Translations under genes and position numbers: made by a program
Notes under the pieces: generated by a model
Databases searched by the model: none
What the model was told of the DNA's origin: nothing
Seen by the model: the letters and a program-made list of their open reading frames with translations, nothing else
Shown here: positions 44,734 to 58,000 of the stretch, in pieces
Position numbering within the stretch: position 1 is the stretch's first letter
Layout: each line of letters begins with the position of its first letter
Assembly (NCBI GenBank): GCA_033439765.1
Contig: JAULSN010000002.1
Location: 6,262,001 to 6,326,000, forward strand
Source: Lasiosphaeria ovina
Lineage: Eukaryota; Ascomycota; Sordariomycetes; Sordariales; Lasiosphaeriaceae
Length of the DNA stretch: 64,000 nucleotides
Direction: 5' to 3'

Positions 44734-46096
44734 ATGGCGACCACGACGGCGACACAGACCACATTGAAAGGCCGCACGGCCGAGGCCAAGCTGGCCTTGC
44801 AGCCTTCGTCGGCCGAACAGCAGTACCCCGATATCCAGACCATCAGGGACGCCATCCCGGCGCACTGCTTCAAGGCCTCGACGGCGCGGTCGCTGGGCTA
44901 TCTCGTTCGCGATGTCGCCATGATCGGTGTCATCGGCTGGGCGGGTCTGACCTATATCCCGACCATTGAGAACACGCTCTGGCGCACGGCGGCCTGGATC
45001 GTCTACGGTTACGTGCAGGGCCTTGTTTGCACCGGACTCTGGATCCTCGCCCACGAGTGCGGCCACGGCGGCTTCTCGGCGCACCAGCGCTTCAACGACG
45101 TGGTGGGCTGGGCGGCGCACTCGGCGCTGCTGGTACCCTACTTCAGCTGGAAGTTCTCTCACCACCGCCACCACCGCTTCACCGGTCATATGGAGAAGGA
45201 CATGGCCTTTGTGCCCCAGACCAAGGCCGACCGCTTCACCCCACGCCTGGCCAACCTGTATATGGACCCTGAGATGTTCGAGGATACCCCCATTGTGCAG
45301 CTTGTCAAGCTCCTCTCCCATCAGCTCGCGGGTTGGCAAATGTACCTGCTGTTCAACGTCTCGGCCGGCCCCAAGAGCAAGCAGCGTGAGTCGGCTGGCT
45401 GGCTGCGCGTGAGCCACTTTGAGCCCACCAGCTCCGTCTTCCGCCCCAGCGAGGCTATCTACATTGCCCTGTCAGATCTCGGCCTCGCCATTACCGCGTA
45501 CGGCTTGTACCTTGCGGCCAACATTATTGGATGGCAGACACTGTTTCTCCTGTACGGAGTGCCCTACTTTTGGGTTCACCACTGGCTCGGTACGTTCTAC
45601 TTTCTCTGGCCCGAGTAGGAGATTAGACACGACTAACCGTCATTCTCTGCAGTTGCCATTACCTACCTGCACCACACCCACCCCGACGTCCCTCATTTTG
45701 ACGCCGAGAACTGGACCTTTGTTAAGGGTGCTCTGGCTACCGTGGACCGCGATTTTGGCTTTGTTGGCCGCCACCTGTTCCACGGCATCATTGATACACA
45801 CGTTGTCCACCATCTCTTCCCGTATGTCATTATCTCCCCCTGGCCGACCACAAGGTCTACGAGATGCCAAAATAGAGAATGATCGCTAACCAACGCTTAC
45901 TTTCTTGTCTAGGCGCATTCCATTTTATCGCGCCGAGGAAGCCACCGAGGCCCTTAAGCCGCTACTGGGAAGCCTCTACCACCGCGAATCGGGCTCGTTC
46001 ATCGGTTCATTGTGGTCGACGTTTGGCACCTGCAAGTATGTTGAGGCAGACCCGGCTGTGCCTGGAGAGCTCAAGTGGGCTACAAAGTCAACGTAG
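44734..46096 (+). CDS. Delta-12 (omega-6) fatty acid desaturase, FAD2-type
   Basis: Model join(44734..45589, 45653..45821, 45913..46096), 402 residues; introns 63 bp (GTACGT, CTAAC branch, TGCAG) and 91 bp (GTATGT, TCTAG). The enzyme converts oleoyl to linoleoyl chains in ER phospholipids. The three di-iron histidine boxes are complete: HECGH at 107-111, HHRHH at 143-147 and HVVHH at 335-339. Hydrophobic pairs flank them ([56 protein letters not shown]). Supporting family blocks are [11 protein letters not shown] near 36-46, [27 protein letters not shown] and the C-terminal [25 protein letters not shown] is a good start context. An omega-3 (delta-15) desaturase is closely related, but [10 protein letters not shown] favours delta-12. 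Length is normal. Confidence 0.93.
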
Positions 46097-46719
46097 TGGG
46101 AGAGGTTCCACACATAAAAAGAAGTCGGTTGCTCGCGCACTAGAAAAAAAAGACACATTTGCTTGTGGGCGTATAGGTTGCATGATAAAGACGGCTCAGT
46201 AGAGATGATATGGCCCTGTGGTATCATGATCTTTTAGACGATACGACACGGCGGTGCTATACATAGAAATAGATATAGATACCTGATAAACTGCGTTAGA
46301 AAATGCTGCGGGGGCATTCTTTTCTTCACTCTAACAATATACATGGAATTTACATGGACGCTCTCTGAAGGTGCAAGGACAATGGGCGGAGATTATCTTC
46401 GAAGTGTCTCTAGCTGATGTCTCGGAATGGGGACTCTTGGCATTATGCTGAAGACTGCTAGCGGAGGGTAACCTGGGAAATTATTTGCTGATGCAACGAG
46501 GTACATACACTTTGAACCTCACACCGCGGTGCTTCTGACTACTCTGAAGAAGGGTAGTGGGTATAAGTCCTTGCTGTAACTGCTCTAGTTTGCCATCATT
46601 ATACCCCGTGGAAATGCGCTTCTTGGGAGTTGTCAATAAATGGAGACCAACATAATAAAAGCAATGCTTCCCAAATCCTTTCTTACCCCGGAAACAAATC
46701 ATCCGACGCGCCCGCTCAA
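46097..46719. other. Convergent intergenic region, no gene supported
   Basis: 620 bp between the desaturase and the minus-strand membrane protein stop codons; expected to contain both 3' UTRs. Nothing notable seen. Confidence 0.5.
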
Positions 46720-49700
46720 TCAATCAACCTTCCCCTTCCCCTTATCCCCATTACTGGCCAGTGGCTTCGAAAAGATCTTCCTGAGAGCCTCGCCGCCGCT
46801 GACCTTGGTCCCACCACCCGACGACCCAAGAGTCGATTCGCTCCTGGCGATGCGGAAACTGAAGTCGACGACGCCCACAAGCCCCGCCACGGCCTTCATG
46901 AGCCCCTCGAGGTCGTCGCACACAAGCGTGTTGCAGACCTGGAGGACGGCGAACTCGGCATATCCGGGCTGCTCCATGTTGCGCGGGTCGAGGATGCTGG
47001 CGACCGTGTTGCCGCTGGACGTCTGCCTCGAGCCGCTCGGCCCTAGATCGCCGAGCTTGAGCGTGTCGTCGTAGGCGGCGGATTCCCTCTCGAAAGACTC
47101 GGGCTGGCCCAGGTTGACGAGACGGCGCGTCATCTCGTACGGCCGCGGGAGAGGCAGGAAGGGCGGTAGCCGTTGGCCCGAGAGGAGCGAGTTGGACAGT
47201 AGCGTCAGGGTGGACAGGATTGTGTGGTGGGCGGGCTCAAGCGCGGAGAGGACCTCGGCGAGGGCGTCGAGCCATTCTTTGCTCTCGCTCGAGATAGATG
47301 CCGCATCCGAGGCAGGCCCGCTGCGGCTGCTCAGCTGCCTCGACTTTGCCTGCCTGTCCTGGCCATCCTCGGTTTCTGTCGTCTCCCCGTTGGCGTCCTT
47401 GCCTGAGGGCTTTGGCTCCTCCAGAGTGGGGTGCGTCAGCGTGTAGCTCATGAGAGTCAGGTAACCCATTATGCGGGTGCTCCGGAGGATAATCTCGTCG
47501 TATGCCGCTCGTGGGAACTTCCCGCCGATGGTCGGCTCCCACTTCTGCCACTCCGAGTGCTGGCTCATGGACGGGACTAGCAGCATGACTTTGCCGAATA
47601 TTTTGCGGCCGGCATTGAATAGCTGATACGCTGGGGTCCCTGGGATGCTCACGTCACCCCCCGAACCGTCCACGTTCGACCGTATTGTTGAACTGATGAC
47701 ACCGAAGTAGTTGGCGACCAGGTATAGGGTGGCAGCTAGGTCGCGGCGGAGCCAGGTCCGATCCGTGAGAGGGGAGGGGAAGATGGTCCAGAAGAATGCC
47801 ACCAAGCTGCCGCCTGCCACATTGGCAAGTCGATAAGGCCCCAGCAAGTATATCCTAACAACACCGAGTTAGCCGAATTCTTTCCTAATGTTGGGGCCGC
47901 TTTGTCCTGGGTAGGCTCAAACATACTTGTATACTGGCTGCCCAGTCCGCTCAGACGCTGCCTCGCCGATCTTGAGCACTTGGAGTTCGTAGCCTATGAT
48001 GAGGACTTGTGTGACCATTGCAATAAGAATGGCAGGAATGAAGTTTGGGAACTTGAGGAAGAAATAGTAGCAGATGAACAGTGAGAGCCACAGAAACACA
48101 ATGATGCCGGGGACGTTCTCATCCACTATATACCAGATAACGAGAGACAACACCATTGCAATGACGGTTCCCGCGACTCGGCAAAGAAAACCGAAGACAG
48201 ACTGGCCCGAAGCTGTGAGGGACGTTGTTAGCACCGGTATCAAGATTTTGTTCTTCCTGGGTGTTGGAGTACTTACTCATAGTCATGCCAATGGCAATGA
48301 TAATCATGGCCCTATTCCAACATCAGCAAAACGAACCGCACGAGAGCGAGTGGGAACGGCGTACCAGACAAGCCTCTGCTCCATGAAGAAGACCTGCGTG
48401 TCTTCCAAAAATGCCACGATGGCTATGGTCATGGTTGCGCACGCAACTCTGAAGCCAAATGCAGACTCCTCGGAGCCGAAAAAGGCCGGGACTTTGCGGA
48501 GACCGTTGCCAAAATGCTGCCATGCCGTGGCAGGATCCAAGTGCTCTGGGTCCTTCTTGCGGTTGTACCCGTCACCGAAATAGACAATGGTGGCGCTGGT
48601 TTCCATGAGGTCAGGCGACTGCTCGGCTGACGAGTCTTCGGTGCTGAACGCCCCGAGGAGCCACTTGCGCAAGCGGCGAGACGTGGGCAGGATGAAGCGT
48701 TTCTTCGACATGGTGCCGTCTTTGACCTTCTTGTCGGCAAACGTGACGAGATTCTGGACTGCCTCTCCCGAGGCATGCATCAAGTTCTCCATGTAGAGCA
48801 CGATATAAAGCTGCGCCTGGGACCGCTCTTTCCGTTCGGCGGAGGCTTCGTGTTGCGGGTCGCCGCTGTACTCTTCGTCGATGGCTATATCTCTTTGCTT
48901 TACCCATGTTCGTAACAGCTCGCCTTTCTTGGAGTAGAAGGCCTTGACTTTTTCGTCTAGCAATTTGGCAAACTCGGGGGTACCAGGCCTGATCTCTTGT
49001 CCCCTAGCCTCAACGTCCTCATCTTCCGGGTTCTGGGCTGTGATTGAGTGTGCAGCATCCTTTTTCGGTCGGGGAATCAGCTCGAGGCAGAGCGCCGCAT
49101 GCTCGAGTCCCTGATCGATGGCCTCGGACAGGATCTCAAAGGGCTCGTGCATCTGCTTCATGACTTCGTTCCAAACACGCTTCTCAATGTTCTTCTCGGC
49201 AATGACCTCCTCGGGGGCATCGTCGCCAACCTGCCATTTGCGACGCTCCGACACTCGCTTGAATATGTCGATGATTGTCGAAATGCCCATGACAGGAATG
49301 TAAACATTGCGGAAGAGCATGAATATTTCCCCAAGGTCGTTGGCATCAAGCTTTCCTCGAGCAAAATCGCGTTTGGCAAAGGGCATATCCGCGTGGAGCT
49401 TGCCAGAAAGCTCCCTCAACGCGGCGCTTATCCCCCGCAACGCTGCCGCGGCTTTGGCCTCCTTTGTCAGCTTGGGCTTGTCTGCTCCACCGTGTCTCTT
49501 TTTTGCTTCGGCGGCTAGTAATGTCTGGGTGCGGGTGGCGGCAGAAAACATGTCCTCGGACTCTATGCTGACCAAGTAGGCCTTTTGCAGTGAGACGGTG
49601 CGCCTGAGAAGGCCGACGAGGCTGGCAAGCTCCTTGAACACCACAAGACGGCTGCTAATGGGCAAGACAATGAGGTTGACACCGGCGGCGAGGGCGAAGG

Positions 49701-50664
49701 CGGCTAGCATGGCCGTGAGGAGTTGCTGGACAAAAGCCTCGGCGGCGGCAACGGTCCTCATGAGTGGGCCAAAGGTTGCGGCAATATTAACCAAGATGCT
49801 GTAGATTATGACGGGACTATTGAGACTCGGTAGCTTGGCACGAACGACATTGATGAAGTAAATGTTGGCAAACAACCAGACCGCACAGACGGCTGACTGG
49901 CTCGAGTTGTATATCTTGGTTGAGCCTGGCGGCGTGGTATGCTCGCGAGCCTTGATGGAAGACCAGAGCATCAGCAGTGCTACGGCGGACCCCAAGCAAA
50001 CGCCGAGGACGCTGAGAAGCAGGTTCATCAGGAACTTGCCCCTAGGCAGGATGGGCAGGGCGATAACAGAGATGATGGGCACAAGATATCCTAGCGTGGT
50101 GAAATATGACGCTACGGTGGTCGATTGGTACATGGCGATGGCAATGGCTGGGGGAAGGGAGCCCCTTTTTGAAAGGCACACGGTCAGTCAACAAAGCTAG
50201 GTAGCTACCTCAGCTATCTCGGGCCATTGCCTGGTGAATGAATATCTGAATGGTAGGTAGGAAGGCGGGAAATATTCGTCACAGCGCAGCCCAATTGGCT
50301 AGACTTGAGTATCTTACTTGACCATGATGATTAGCGTGCCGGCGTCAAGACCCAGCTTTGTGAAGAGCTTGGCGAAAGGGTTAGGTTTGCTCTTTCTCGG
50401 TACCGCGTCTTGGCTGTCGTCACTGTCGGCACCGGCACCGGCACCGGCTTTGTCGTCGTCCTCAGGCTTTGGATCTGGATTCGGGTTTGGTGGCCCGTTC
50501 CTGTTCCCGCTCCCAGTCCCGTCGCCGTCGCCGATCCCGTGCGGTTGTGGTTGCGGCCCAGCTGCGGCCTCGCCTTTCTCGACCGCGTGCTGCTTTGCTC
50601 CATTGTCATTGCCTGGGCCGTGGACCTGGGCCGCACCAGTATCTTCACGAGTTGTGTCGGCCAT
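46720..50664 (-). CDS. ArAE_2/BRE4-type ER or plasma-membrane transporter-like protein
   Basis: Model complement(join(46720..47854, 47927..48212, 48277..48311, 48365..50164, 50318..50664)), 1200 residues, four introns of 72, 64, 53 and 153 bp with GT-AG ends. Exon 3 is only 35 nt and its inclusion restores WAMIIIAIGMTMTSGQSVFGF. Residues 1-100 are a Gly/Asn/Asp/Pro low-complexity cytosolic leader. An N-terminal six-TM block follows (YFTTLGYLVPIISVIALPIL and onward, including SAVCAVWLFANIYFINVV). A long charged central region comes next. A second six-TM block includes VAGTVIAMVLSLVIWYIVDENVPGIIVFLW and FPNFIPAILIAMVTQVLIIGYEL. A conserved C-terminal soluble domain closes it (RDLAATLYLVANYFGVI). 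This matches the putative ER-transporter/DUF2421 family that includes yeast Bre4, linked to brefeldin A sensitivity. Transported substrate is unknown. Confidence 0.86.
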
Positions 50665-53600
50665 GGAGGGCAACCCAATCAGGGGCCAAAGCCCGCCTGG
50701 CAAGTTTTGGGCTGGACGAGACCGAGCTTCGTGTTCTCGCAAGAGAGTCAGCAAAGAAGGGTGGTCGAAGAAAATGGTAGGACCGATGGAGCTTCGTCGC
50801 CCGACATGAACACCAGCCAAGGACAACCAATGCAGCTAAATAGTTGAGATGAACCACAGAGAATTGGGGGAGTAAAAGTTGATAAGTATAACACAAGCTA
50901 TGAGATGAGCAGAGCAGCATCGCTGCGCTGACGGGCCTCGGGGGGGATGCTTGCACGAGGCGTCGCGGAGCGGTAAGCGCGCTGTGGAGTTTTGGTGCAA
51001 TCAAATAGGGCAGCCTTCCGGGTCCATGCAGGTCCCCGTTGACCCCGGCGAACCAACAGAGTTCAATGGGAATGGGACGAGTCAGCAACCAGAATAGTAT
51101 TGGTAGCATTGCATCTGTAAATACGCTCCGTGGACGATGGTCTAGTGCCGCAGTGAAACCAGGAACCAGGAATCCCATCGTGGTACTTCGAACGCAGGAA
51201 GGATAATTCTCGAGCCCCGTAGCGAACAGCACTCTGTTATGGATGCTGTTTCGACATCTCGACCGCGAGTGGAATCCACCTTCCAAAAGCTCCAATATTC
51301 AAGTTTCACAAAGTGAAAGACTGCCATCCTATTGACTCGCGCAAACTCGGCTCGAGTTATTTTCGTGGAAATAAACAGGAAGGTCGAAAATATCGGAGTC
51401 GGTTCGAGGTCAGCCAAAGAGCGTAGCTCGTAAGTCGGTGATCGGCGTTTATCCTCTCCGATCAGCTAAACTCGATAAAAAAAGGGTTCCACGATAATTG
51501 GTTACCATCGAACAAGCTGAAGTGGCCAATCTCTGATCATGTCGTGGGCGACATCAAGTTCTCGCACATTGCAACCCGAATATAAGACCGGTGGTTGTCA
51601 TGGGTTAGGTGCAAAGCATCAAGGCTGTAGACGAAATTGGCGAGTCCGCCAATCATGTTGCGGCCAGCTTAGGACATGTCTTGGATCGCCGCGGCCTACG
51701 GATCCCGGCGAGACGGGACGTTGGACTGGGAGCAGCTTCGCCGGATGCTGTCGGGGCTTGAGGCGGAATGGTATGACAGCGGGTGGCCGCCTGGAAGGCG
51801 CTGCTAGCTGTTGGGGACCGGGCAGGCAGGTGCTAACTGTCTGGTGACTCAGAGCAGCTCTCGTCATCCTGTCTCATTCCCAAACGGGAATGCATGACTC
51901 CTATGACAATTGGCAGTTCCCGAGCCGTTCAGGTATAAATACGTCCGGCTCCCTCTTCGAATCCCTTTCTCTTCTTTTCCTCAGCTCTCTTTGCCTTTGG
52001 CTTAGATCAAGTGTAGTATCTGTTCTTTTCAGCTTAATCGCTGTTATGCTCGTTGAGCAAGACGATTATGCCAATTTTTTGTCAACGAGTAGCGGTTCCT
52101 CTGGGCTTGCCTATGAGCTGTTCCCCACTGTGTCCCTGATATTACACTGCTTTCAGGCGACGCGACCTCCTTCTCCTAATATCTTTTCCATTGCATTCTC
52201 GGGCTGCTGCTTGTGATGCGAAGGAGGAGCTGCCCACTATGGGTTCTAGATGTCTTTCTAGAGACTAGATGTGCAAATAACCAAATTTCCGAGGACGTTC
52301 ATCGTTGGAGTGAAGCCTCGCATGTTGAAAATGCACAATAAGGTATTCCGTACATACCACGGAGAGGCTCTTTTTCGCTATGCCAAGCTTCGTAGGATTG
52401 GATGGATTATTGAGAAGGCCCGGGGCTGTTGCAACTTGCAGGTTACGTCGCGGGTCGTTCACCAAACCTTAATTCTGGAGGGCCGCCCCTCAGCCTGCCC
52501 TGGCCTGTGTCAGGTTGGGCTGCGGGCCTTGGACCCAACATCCAATGTGAGGAGCTACCACCTAGCTGGTTCGGTTGGAAAAGCACAGTTCTAGGGAGAA
52601 CACTCAGCTGCTTCTAGCAATGAAGCTGTGGCTCATACCGAGTATTTCGGCTCGTCCAGAGCGTTACTACACTACAATGCTCTTCAGGCGGTCGGTCCCA
52701 GAGGGCGGCTGTTTATGTCCGTCGCCGACCGGGAAGGGGTGAAGGCCGAGCGCCGTGTCCTAGGTTCCTCGCATCCCACCCGACCTTCCCATCGGAATCT
52801 TGCTTCATGCCTTCACGGCCAGCCAGCCATCCCGATTGGGCTGTTATTTGCGCCTGGGCTCTCTTTATGAGGTTCGTCTGTTATCTCATCCCTCTTATCT
52901 ATCTCTCAGCCTTTTGCGCCAATGAAATCGTTTGTAATTTGTCTACCGACTAACCCGAGGCTGACCCCCAGCCCGGTATCACAGTTAATTAGCAAGTGCA
53001 CAAAACACCGACGCCTCGTTAGTTGAGAGCCTCGCCGTCCTGTTTCAAGCCCACCCTCCGTAATGGTCTGGGTAATACGCGCAATCGTTTGTCTTCTCCC
53101 GTGCTACCCGCTATTCTTGATCTTGCGTCATTTTTTCTTGATAGACTCGCTGGTCGCTGGATCGGGTTTCCGTCGGCGGCGTGGGGGAACCAAAAGATGG
53201 CCTCGGTTTGTTCCAGAGCTCACCCCTTCTCGCGACCTGACTACGGCGAGGGCGACAGCCTCATGCTCCCCCCCTTTCCCCTTCCCCCCCATTCCAATTC
53301 TCTTATCTATTTCTCATGCCCCCACTGTTGTTTCTTTCGCGATTACTATCTCTTTATTTCCTAGCGAGTTCCTACTCCATCCCTCCTGTATGGTTCCGCA
53401 CCCGAGACGCCAGAGGTAGTGCTCTGGGGCTTCTCGACCGGGTCTGCCAGCACCACCATCGCCAGCTCGGTTTTTCCTGCCTTACACCGCAGCCGTACTA
53501 CGACGTCTGTCAGAGCACCTTTTCTGTCTTACGTTCGACATACTCTGAAAAGCTGCTTTCTTTTTCGCGGTTTTAGGCAACCGGAGATATAGCCCGTCCC

Positions 53601-53681
53601 GGCCCCTGCGAGCCGTTGCTGCTTGACAATCGGTCTAGGATCTCCTAAAAGGAGTTTGCCTACACGCCCGCTTCTGCCAGG
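50665..53681. other. 3-kb divergent spacer, no gene supported
   Basis: Between the BRE4-type start and the single-TM protein start. Short unpatterned frames only. The interval 53050-53681 is pyrimidine-rich (for example cccccttt and tctttccc blocks near 53265-53345) and is probably promoter and 5' UTR of the 53682 gene. A TATAAATA-like element occurs at 51931-51938. No RNA gene recognised. Confidence 0.5.
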
Positions 53682-54587
53682 ATGCCTATGTACACCAGCC
53701 CTCCCCTGTCACCGGTTCGCCCTGCGTTTCCCTCGAGCTTTAACTCCCCATCCCGATCCAACTCGTTTTCGCACTCTGCCTACGCCGATCGCAAGCCCAC
53801 TCGCCGCCCCAAGCATGACGACGACGACGACGACGACGATAAGGTGAAGTCATACGTGAAGGGCTCGCTCATATTCCTGGGGTCAGTGGCTGCCGCAACG
53901 TACTGCGCCCACAAATACTGGCCCAAGGGGTTCGTCTACGGTGACAAGGACGACTGGGAACACAGGGTGCACCATGAAAACTTGTACGGAAAGAGGACCT
54001 GGCCAGCTGAGGACAACCGGAGTTCATTCCGAAGCTCCCATGCTGGCGACGACAGCGTCAGGGAGTATTACCCTCGCCACCCACGCGGCGAAGAGCGGCG
54101 CGTGCACTTCCACGAAGGGGGACGACCAGGTTATCTCAGCAGGGGCGACTTGTACAGCGACAGTGCTGAATGGAGTAGCGGCAGCAGCAGCAGTGCCCGC
54201 CGCACCTCCGGATATATCACCAGGGGCGATACGCGTAGTGACCGTACCGAATGGATCAGGGGCGGCAACGACAGTAGCGGTGGTAGCTATAGTAGCAGTG
54301 CCCGTCGCAGCTTCGCCCGAGAACCCGCCAGCCCTGCAGTGGCCGAAAGCCGGAGAGGCTCCTACTATTCGCCGGCTCCAGCACGGTACAGGAGAGGATC
54401 CTTGTCGGATCCGCGGTACGATCTCGAAGAGCCGCCGGCGCCGCCACCACCGCGGACTTACTTGTACCAAGAAGAAGTATACCTCGAGCCGGCGTATGCG
54501 CGCCGCGAGCGCGCGAGATCTCGTAGGGCTTCGGTTGATGGGTCGGCTGTAAGACCGCGTATTGTTGAAGAGTCATATTATCGGTAG
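53682..54587 (+). CDS. Single-TM, Ser/Arg-rich fungal protein of unknown function
   Basis: Intronless, 301 residues. Residues 1-45 are Ser/Pro-rich and basic (SPPLSPVRPAFPSSFNSPSR), followed by a run of eight Asp coded by GAC repeats. One hydrophobic segment (SLIFLGSVAAATYCAHKYW, about 59-77) is followed by PKGFVYGDKDDWEHRVH. The rest is low-complexity: RGD-, Ser- and Arg-rich with an internal duplication (GYLSRGD ... SSSSARR, then GYITRGD ... SSSARR). The C-terminus is Arg-rich with RPRIVEESYYR. The TM plus charged tail suggests an organelle-membrane protein, orientation unknown. I recognise it only as a conserved-hypothetical-like fungal protein. Start ATG 53682 is the first in frame after a stop; another Met follows two codons later. 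Confidence 0.7.
   Translation: MPMYTSPPLSPVRPAFPSSFNSPSRSNSFSHSAYADRKPTRRPKHDDDDDDDDKVKSYVKGSLIFLGSVAAATYCAHKYWPKGFVYGDKDDWEHRVHHENLYGKRTWPAEDNRSSFRSSHAGDDSVREYYPRHPRGEERRVHFHEGGRPGYLSRGDLYSDSAEWSSGSSSSARRTSGYITRGDTRSDRTEWIRGGNDSSGGSYSSSARRSFAREPASPAVAESRRGSYYSPAPARYRRGSLSDPRYDLEEPPAPPPPRTYLYQEEVYLEPAYARRERARSRRASVDGSAVRPRIVEESYYR
53817..53840 (+). repeat. Coding GAC trinucleotide repeat (D8)
   Basis: Seven GAC codons and one GAT give eight consecutive Asp just before the TM segment; likely length-polymorphic. Confidence 0.95.
54129..54311 (+). repeat. Internal direct duplication, 81-bp period
   Basis: Two diverged copies in frame: the first starts GGTTATCTCAGCAGGGGCGA at 54129, the second GGATATATCACCAGGGGCGA at 54210. 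Both encode GY(L/I)(S/T)RGD...(S/T)EW...SSSARR(T/S). Confidence 0.8.
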
Positions 54588-55083
54588 CGATGGGCACTCA
54601 GGATGGAAGACTCTACCACTTCTGTCAAACTCTTGTTTTGTCTGGTGGGCAAGCGCTCAGTCAACTAGGGAATCAGGACGGTTTTTTTTTTGGGAAAACA
54701 CTGAGGCAGGTAGTCCAGTGTTGGTTGACACCGCCCCTAGAAGCATGGCCGTAGGGGCACACGGATGCTTTGTTGAGATATCAATCTTGTTGAAACATCG
54801 CAACCCCAAACATTGCCGCAAACACAATTGTGCTATTCGTTTTACTGGTTCGGCGGCTCACTGTGCGTTGTGAAATCACCAGGACTCAAATACTTAGACT
54901 GATAGGAGGTAGTCTTACGCAGATAACAGATTTGAGATTCATCATCCATCTATTCATTGCTATATCGTCCATCAGAAGCTAGTATATATATATGCTACCG
55001 AGAACCATTCTAGCTTTCTTGATTTGGCTAGAAAGCACAACAAAAACTAAGCCCACACGTACTTGACACAGCTAACGACATGC
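54588..55083. other. Convergent intergenic region, no gene supported
   Basis: 496 bp between the 53682 gene and ELG1 stop codons, AT-richer toward the ELG1 side (TATATATATATGC near 54982). Presumably both 3' UTRs. Confidence 0.5.
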
Positions 55084-58000
55084 CTACACATCATTGCCCA
55101 ACTCGTCACCGCTATCCTCCAAAACAACTTTTTTCCGGGGCCGGCCCCTGGCTTTCTTGATGGAACGCTTCGGAGAGGGTTCGGGTGACGCGTTCGGGGA
55201 ACTCCTTGGGGGGCTGCTTGGGGCTACACTCCCCTCCGCACGAACGCTGCTCCATCCCGTTCCGGCAGTCTTGGTGACCAGTATGGGATTAATATCCGCC
55301 TTGAACCATTTCTCTCCTCGCGTGGTGCTGCGCGAGCCACCCTCGAGAGCCGACAGGGCAGATCTTGTGGTCCGCATGCGCTTTGAACCCCGGGACCCTC
55401 TCCCGCCCTCGCTCAATAGCGTGCTCAGTTTTAGGCGCTGTTTCTGTAGATACGAGTCGTAGTCGACAATGCCTCGGACGTAAGGGGCCACGTCGAGGAC
55501 GATGAGCTCGAACGTTCGATCAAACACCGAAGGCTCTAGATATGAGGATGGTTGCAGAGGGGCAACATCCGGAGCAGCAATGACATCAAAAGCCATGGCA
55601 AAGTCAATACGTGCAATAGCTGGCGTTCTAGGCAGTGCAGAGTTAAAACTGGCCTGGATCGAGTCGACGGCTTGTGACTCGTTCAGAGGAGCAAGTTCCG
55701 TGGCGGAGTGCCCTTGTAGGTCTTCGCCCTTGGTTTGCAGTGCAGATTTCGCGAGGGATTTCATCGTAGCCGCCATCGACGCAGTAAGCCAACCGCTATT
55801 TGCTACAGGTTGGGCATCGAGGTGCATGAATCCAAGAATCAAGTCTTCTCGTGTTTTTACTGGCATTTCCGGGAGAGTGGCATCGAGTTGTTCCTAGAAA
55901 GTTAGTCTAGTCCGAACACAATTGTCGGGCTTGACTGTGCAATGCTCACCTGATTCATTATAGTAAACGACTTGCAGGAGCAAATGTCTGCCACACTCAA
56001 TGTTTCGGCGAGATCATCCATAGCATCCAGAGCAGCAAGACGTTCCGCAGGGCTGGCGACAACCGGACTCAAAGTCTCAACCCAGGACGAGAACCCAGCC
56101 GAGTCTTGCCAGTGCCCCATGTCAATACCCCAAGAATTCCAGGCTTGTTGTAACAGCTCTTCCTCGACAAGCCTCGAGGAGATCTTGGGATCAACAACGC
56201 TGTCACGGCCCAGATAGTTCATTCCCGGCTGGAATGTTCCTTGACTCACGACTCTGACAACCTCGTTGTTTTCGTCAATATCACAGCCCTTTGGCCAGCG
56301 GGGATAGAACCAGTCTTGGCCGCCTTTGCGGTCTCCCACGCCGATCTGGCACCAGTATTGCAAGTCCATCGTGGCCGCACGAAGATCCCGGTTGCGAGAC
56401 TCGTAAAGGGTTTCGACAGCCTGTCGTGCCAAGGCATGCCCTTCATTTGCTGCGATGAGGATCAAGCGATCAATCGCCGCCTCTCGTGGCGGTTCACTGA
56501 GCCGGAAAATTCCGTGAGGTCGGAGTGCCTGGAGAGGCAAAAGAGTCTCGTCGTTACAGGTCATGACAAATGGCCTTTTCGATTGCACAACAAGGCCAAT
56601 GACAGTAGCCCAAAACTGCTTATCCTCTTCGTAGAGAATATCAACCTCTTCGAGAAGAATTAGAGACTGTTTCTGACTCTTTGGTTGCTCCTTCTTGGCT
56701 TCTTTTTGCTGAACAGGAGCGAGAACTTTGGCCACCTTTTTCGGTTTGGTCGCTGTAGCTTTGGGCTTGAAAAATGCGCCCATTGTCGGCTGCTTGCCGG
56801 ATTTTAAGTCTTTGGCGACTTCGTCCTCTATTGTTGGTCCGTCGCCCTCATCTACACGAGCGGCCGGCGGGTGGTGTTGCACAAGATGGTTTCTTGTCAT
56901 GTCACCAATCTTCTCCAATACGTCTTTTCCGCTCCTCCGGTTGCTTGAGTTGATCTCAAAGATCTCAAAGTCCAGCTCTTTTGCAACCGCATATACGGCC
57001 GCAGTTTTACCGCATCCATGAGGACCACTGATGACAAGTGAGTTGGCGATTTTATCGGCCTCAGTCTTTGCCAAATCAATGGATCGGACAACGGTCTTTC
57101 TGTTAATTCCTGCTTTCCCGCTTGGGGACCAGTCGGCTTCTTCGTCTGACAAAATGTCAAGTCCATCATCTTCGCTTTCACTCGAGACAATGAACGCGTC
57201 AAGCTTTTTTCTCCTCTTCTTCTTGCCGCCGGCTCCGCCTGCACCCTTCACCTTTGATGAGCCAGCCTTCGGCTTTTCGGTCTCTGCCAAGCCCGTGTCT
57301 ACAGACCGAACCATCAAAGCCTGAAGCCAATCTCGCAAGAGGAAGGCCTCCTGGCCTGGCTGGAGGACCTCGATCGCGCTGGTTGGGGCGTACTTCTGAA
57401 CCCAGCTGGCAGTCTCACACTGAAATCTATCGAAAGCCGAAAGGGAGGTGGAAATGGAATGAAAGAGGCGGGCAAGCTCCGGCGGGGCTTGTATGCCATC
57501 ACCCCCCTCCACCAAGGCCTTGCGCTGAGTTGTCTTCTTGGTTGCTGCGAGTCTCTGGAAGGTTTTCAACTCAGGAATGATGCGAGATTGCAACTTGCTA
57601 CCACTTTCGAAGTGTTTCTGAGGTAGACGAAGCTCAGGGGGGGCAGGAAGGAAGTCATCAGTGTTGACATTTCGGACAGCATCCACCATGGCCGGAACCT
57701 CCAGGGCTTTCGTTACAAGGCTGACAATGGATTCCGACACAGGAACCTTCACTGCATGTCCTTTAGACTTCCGAGCTGGGAGTGGCGAGGTAATAATATG
57801 GATATCACCCAACTGATAACCGCTATCTCTCACATGAACCATATCTTTCCAAGGCCACGCCGGCAGTCTGGAGCCCGGAAACTTGAGGCCGGAGTTCTTC
57901 ACGCCAAACTGCGGCAGCCGCACACCCGTAGTGCTAGCACGGGGCTTTTTGGGCGAGCAAGGCGTTGAGCTGAAGGTTTTTGCCCTTACTGGCGCCGGGG

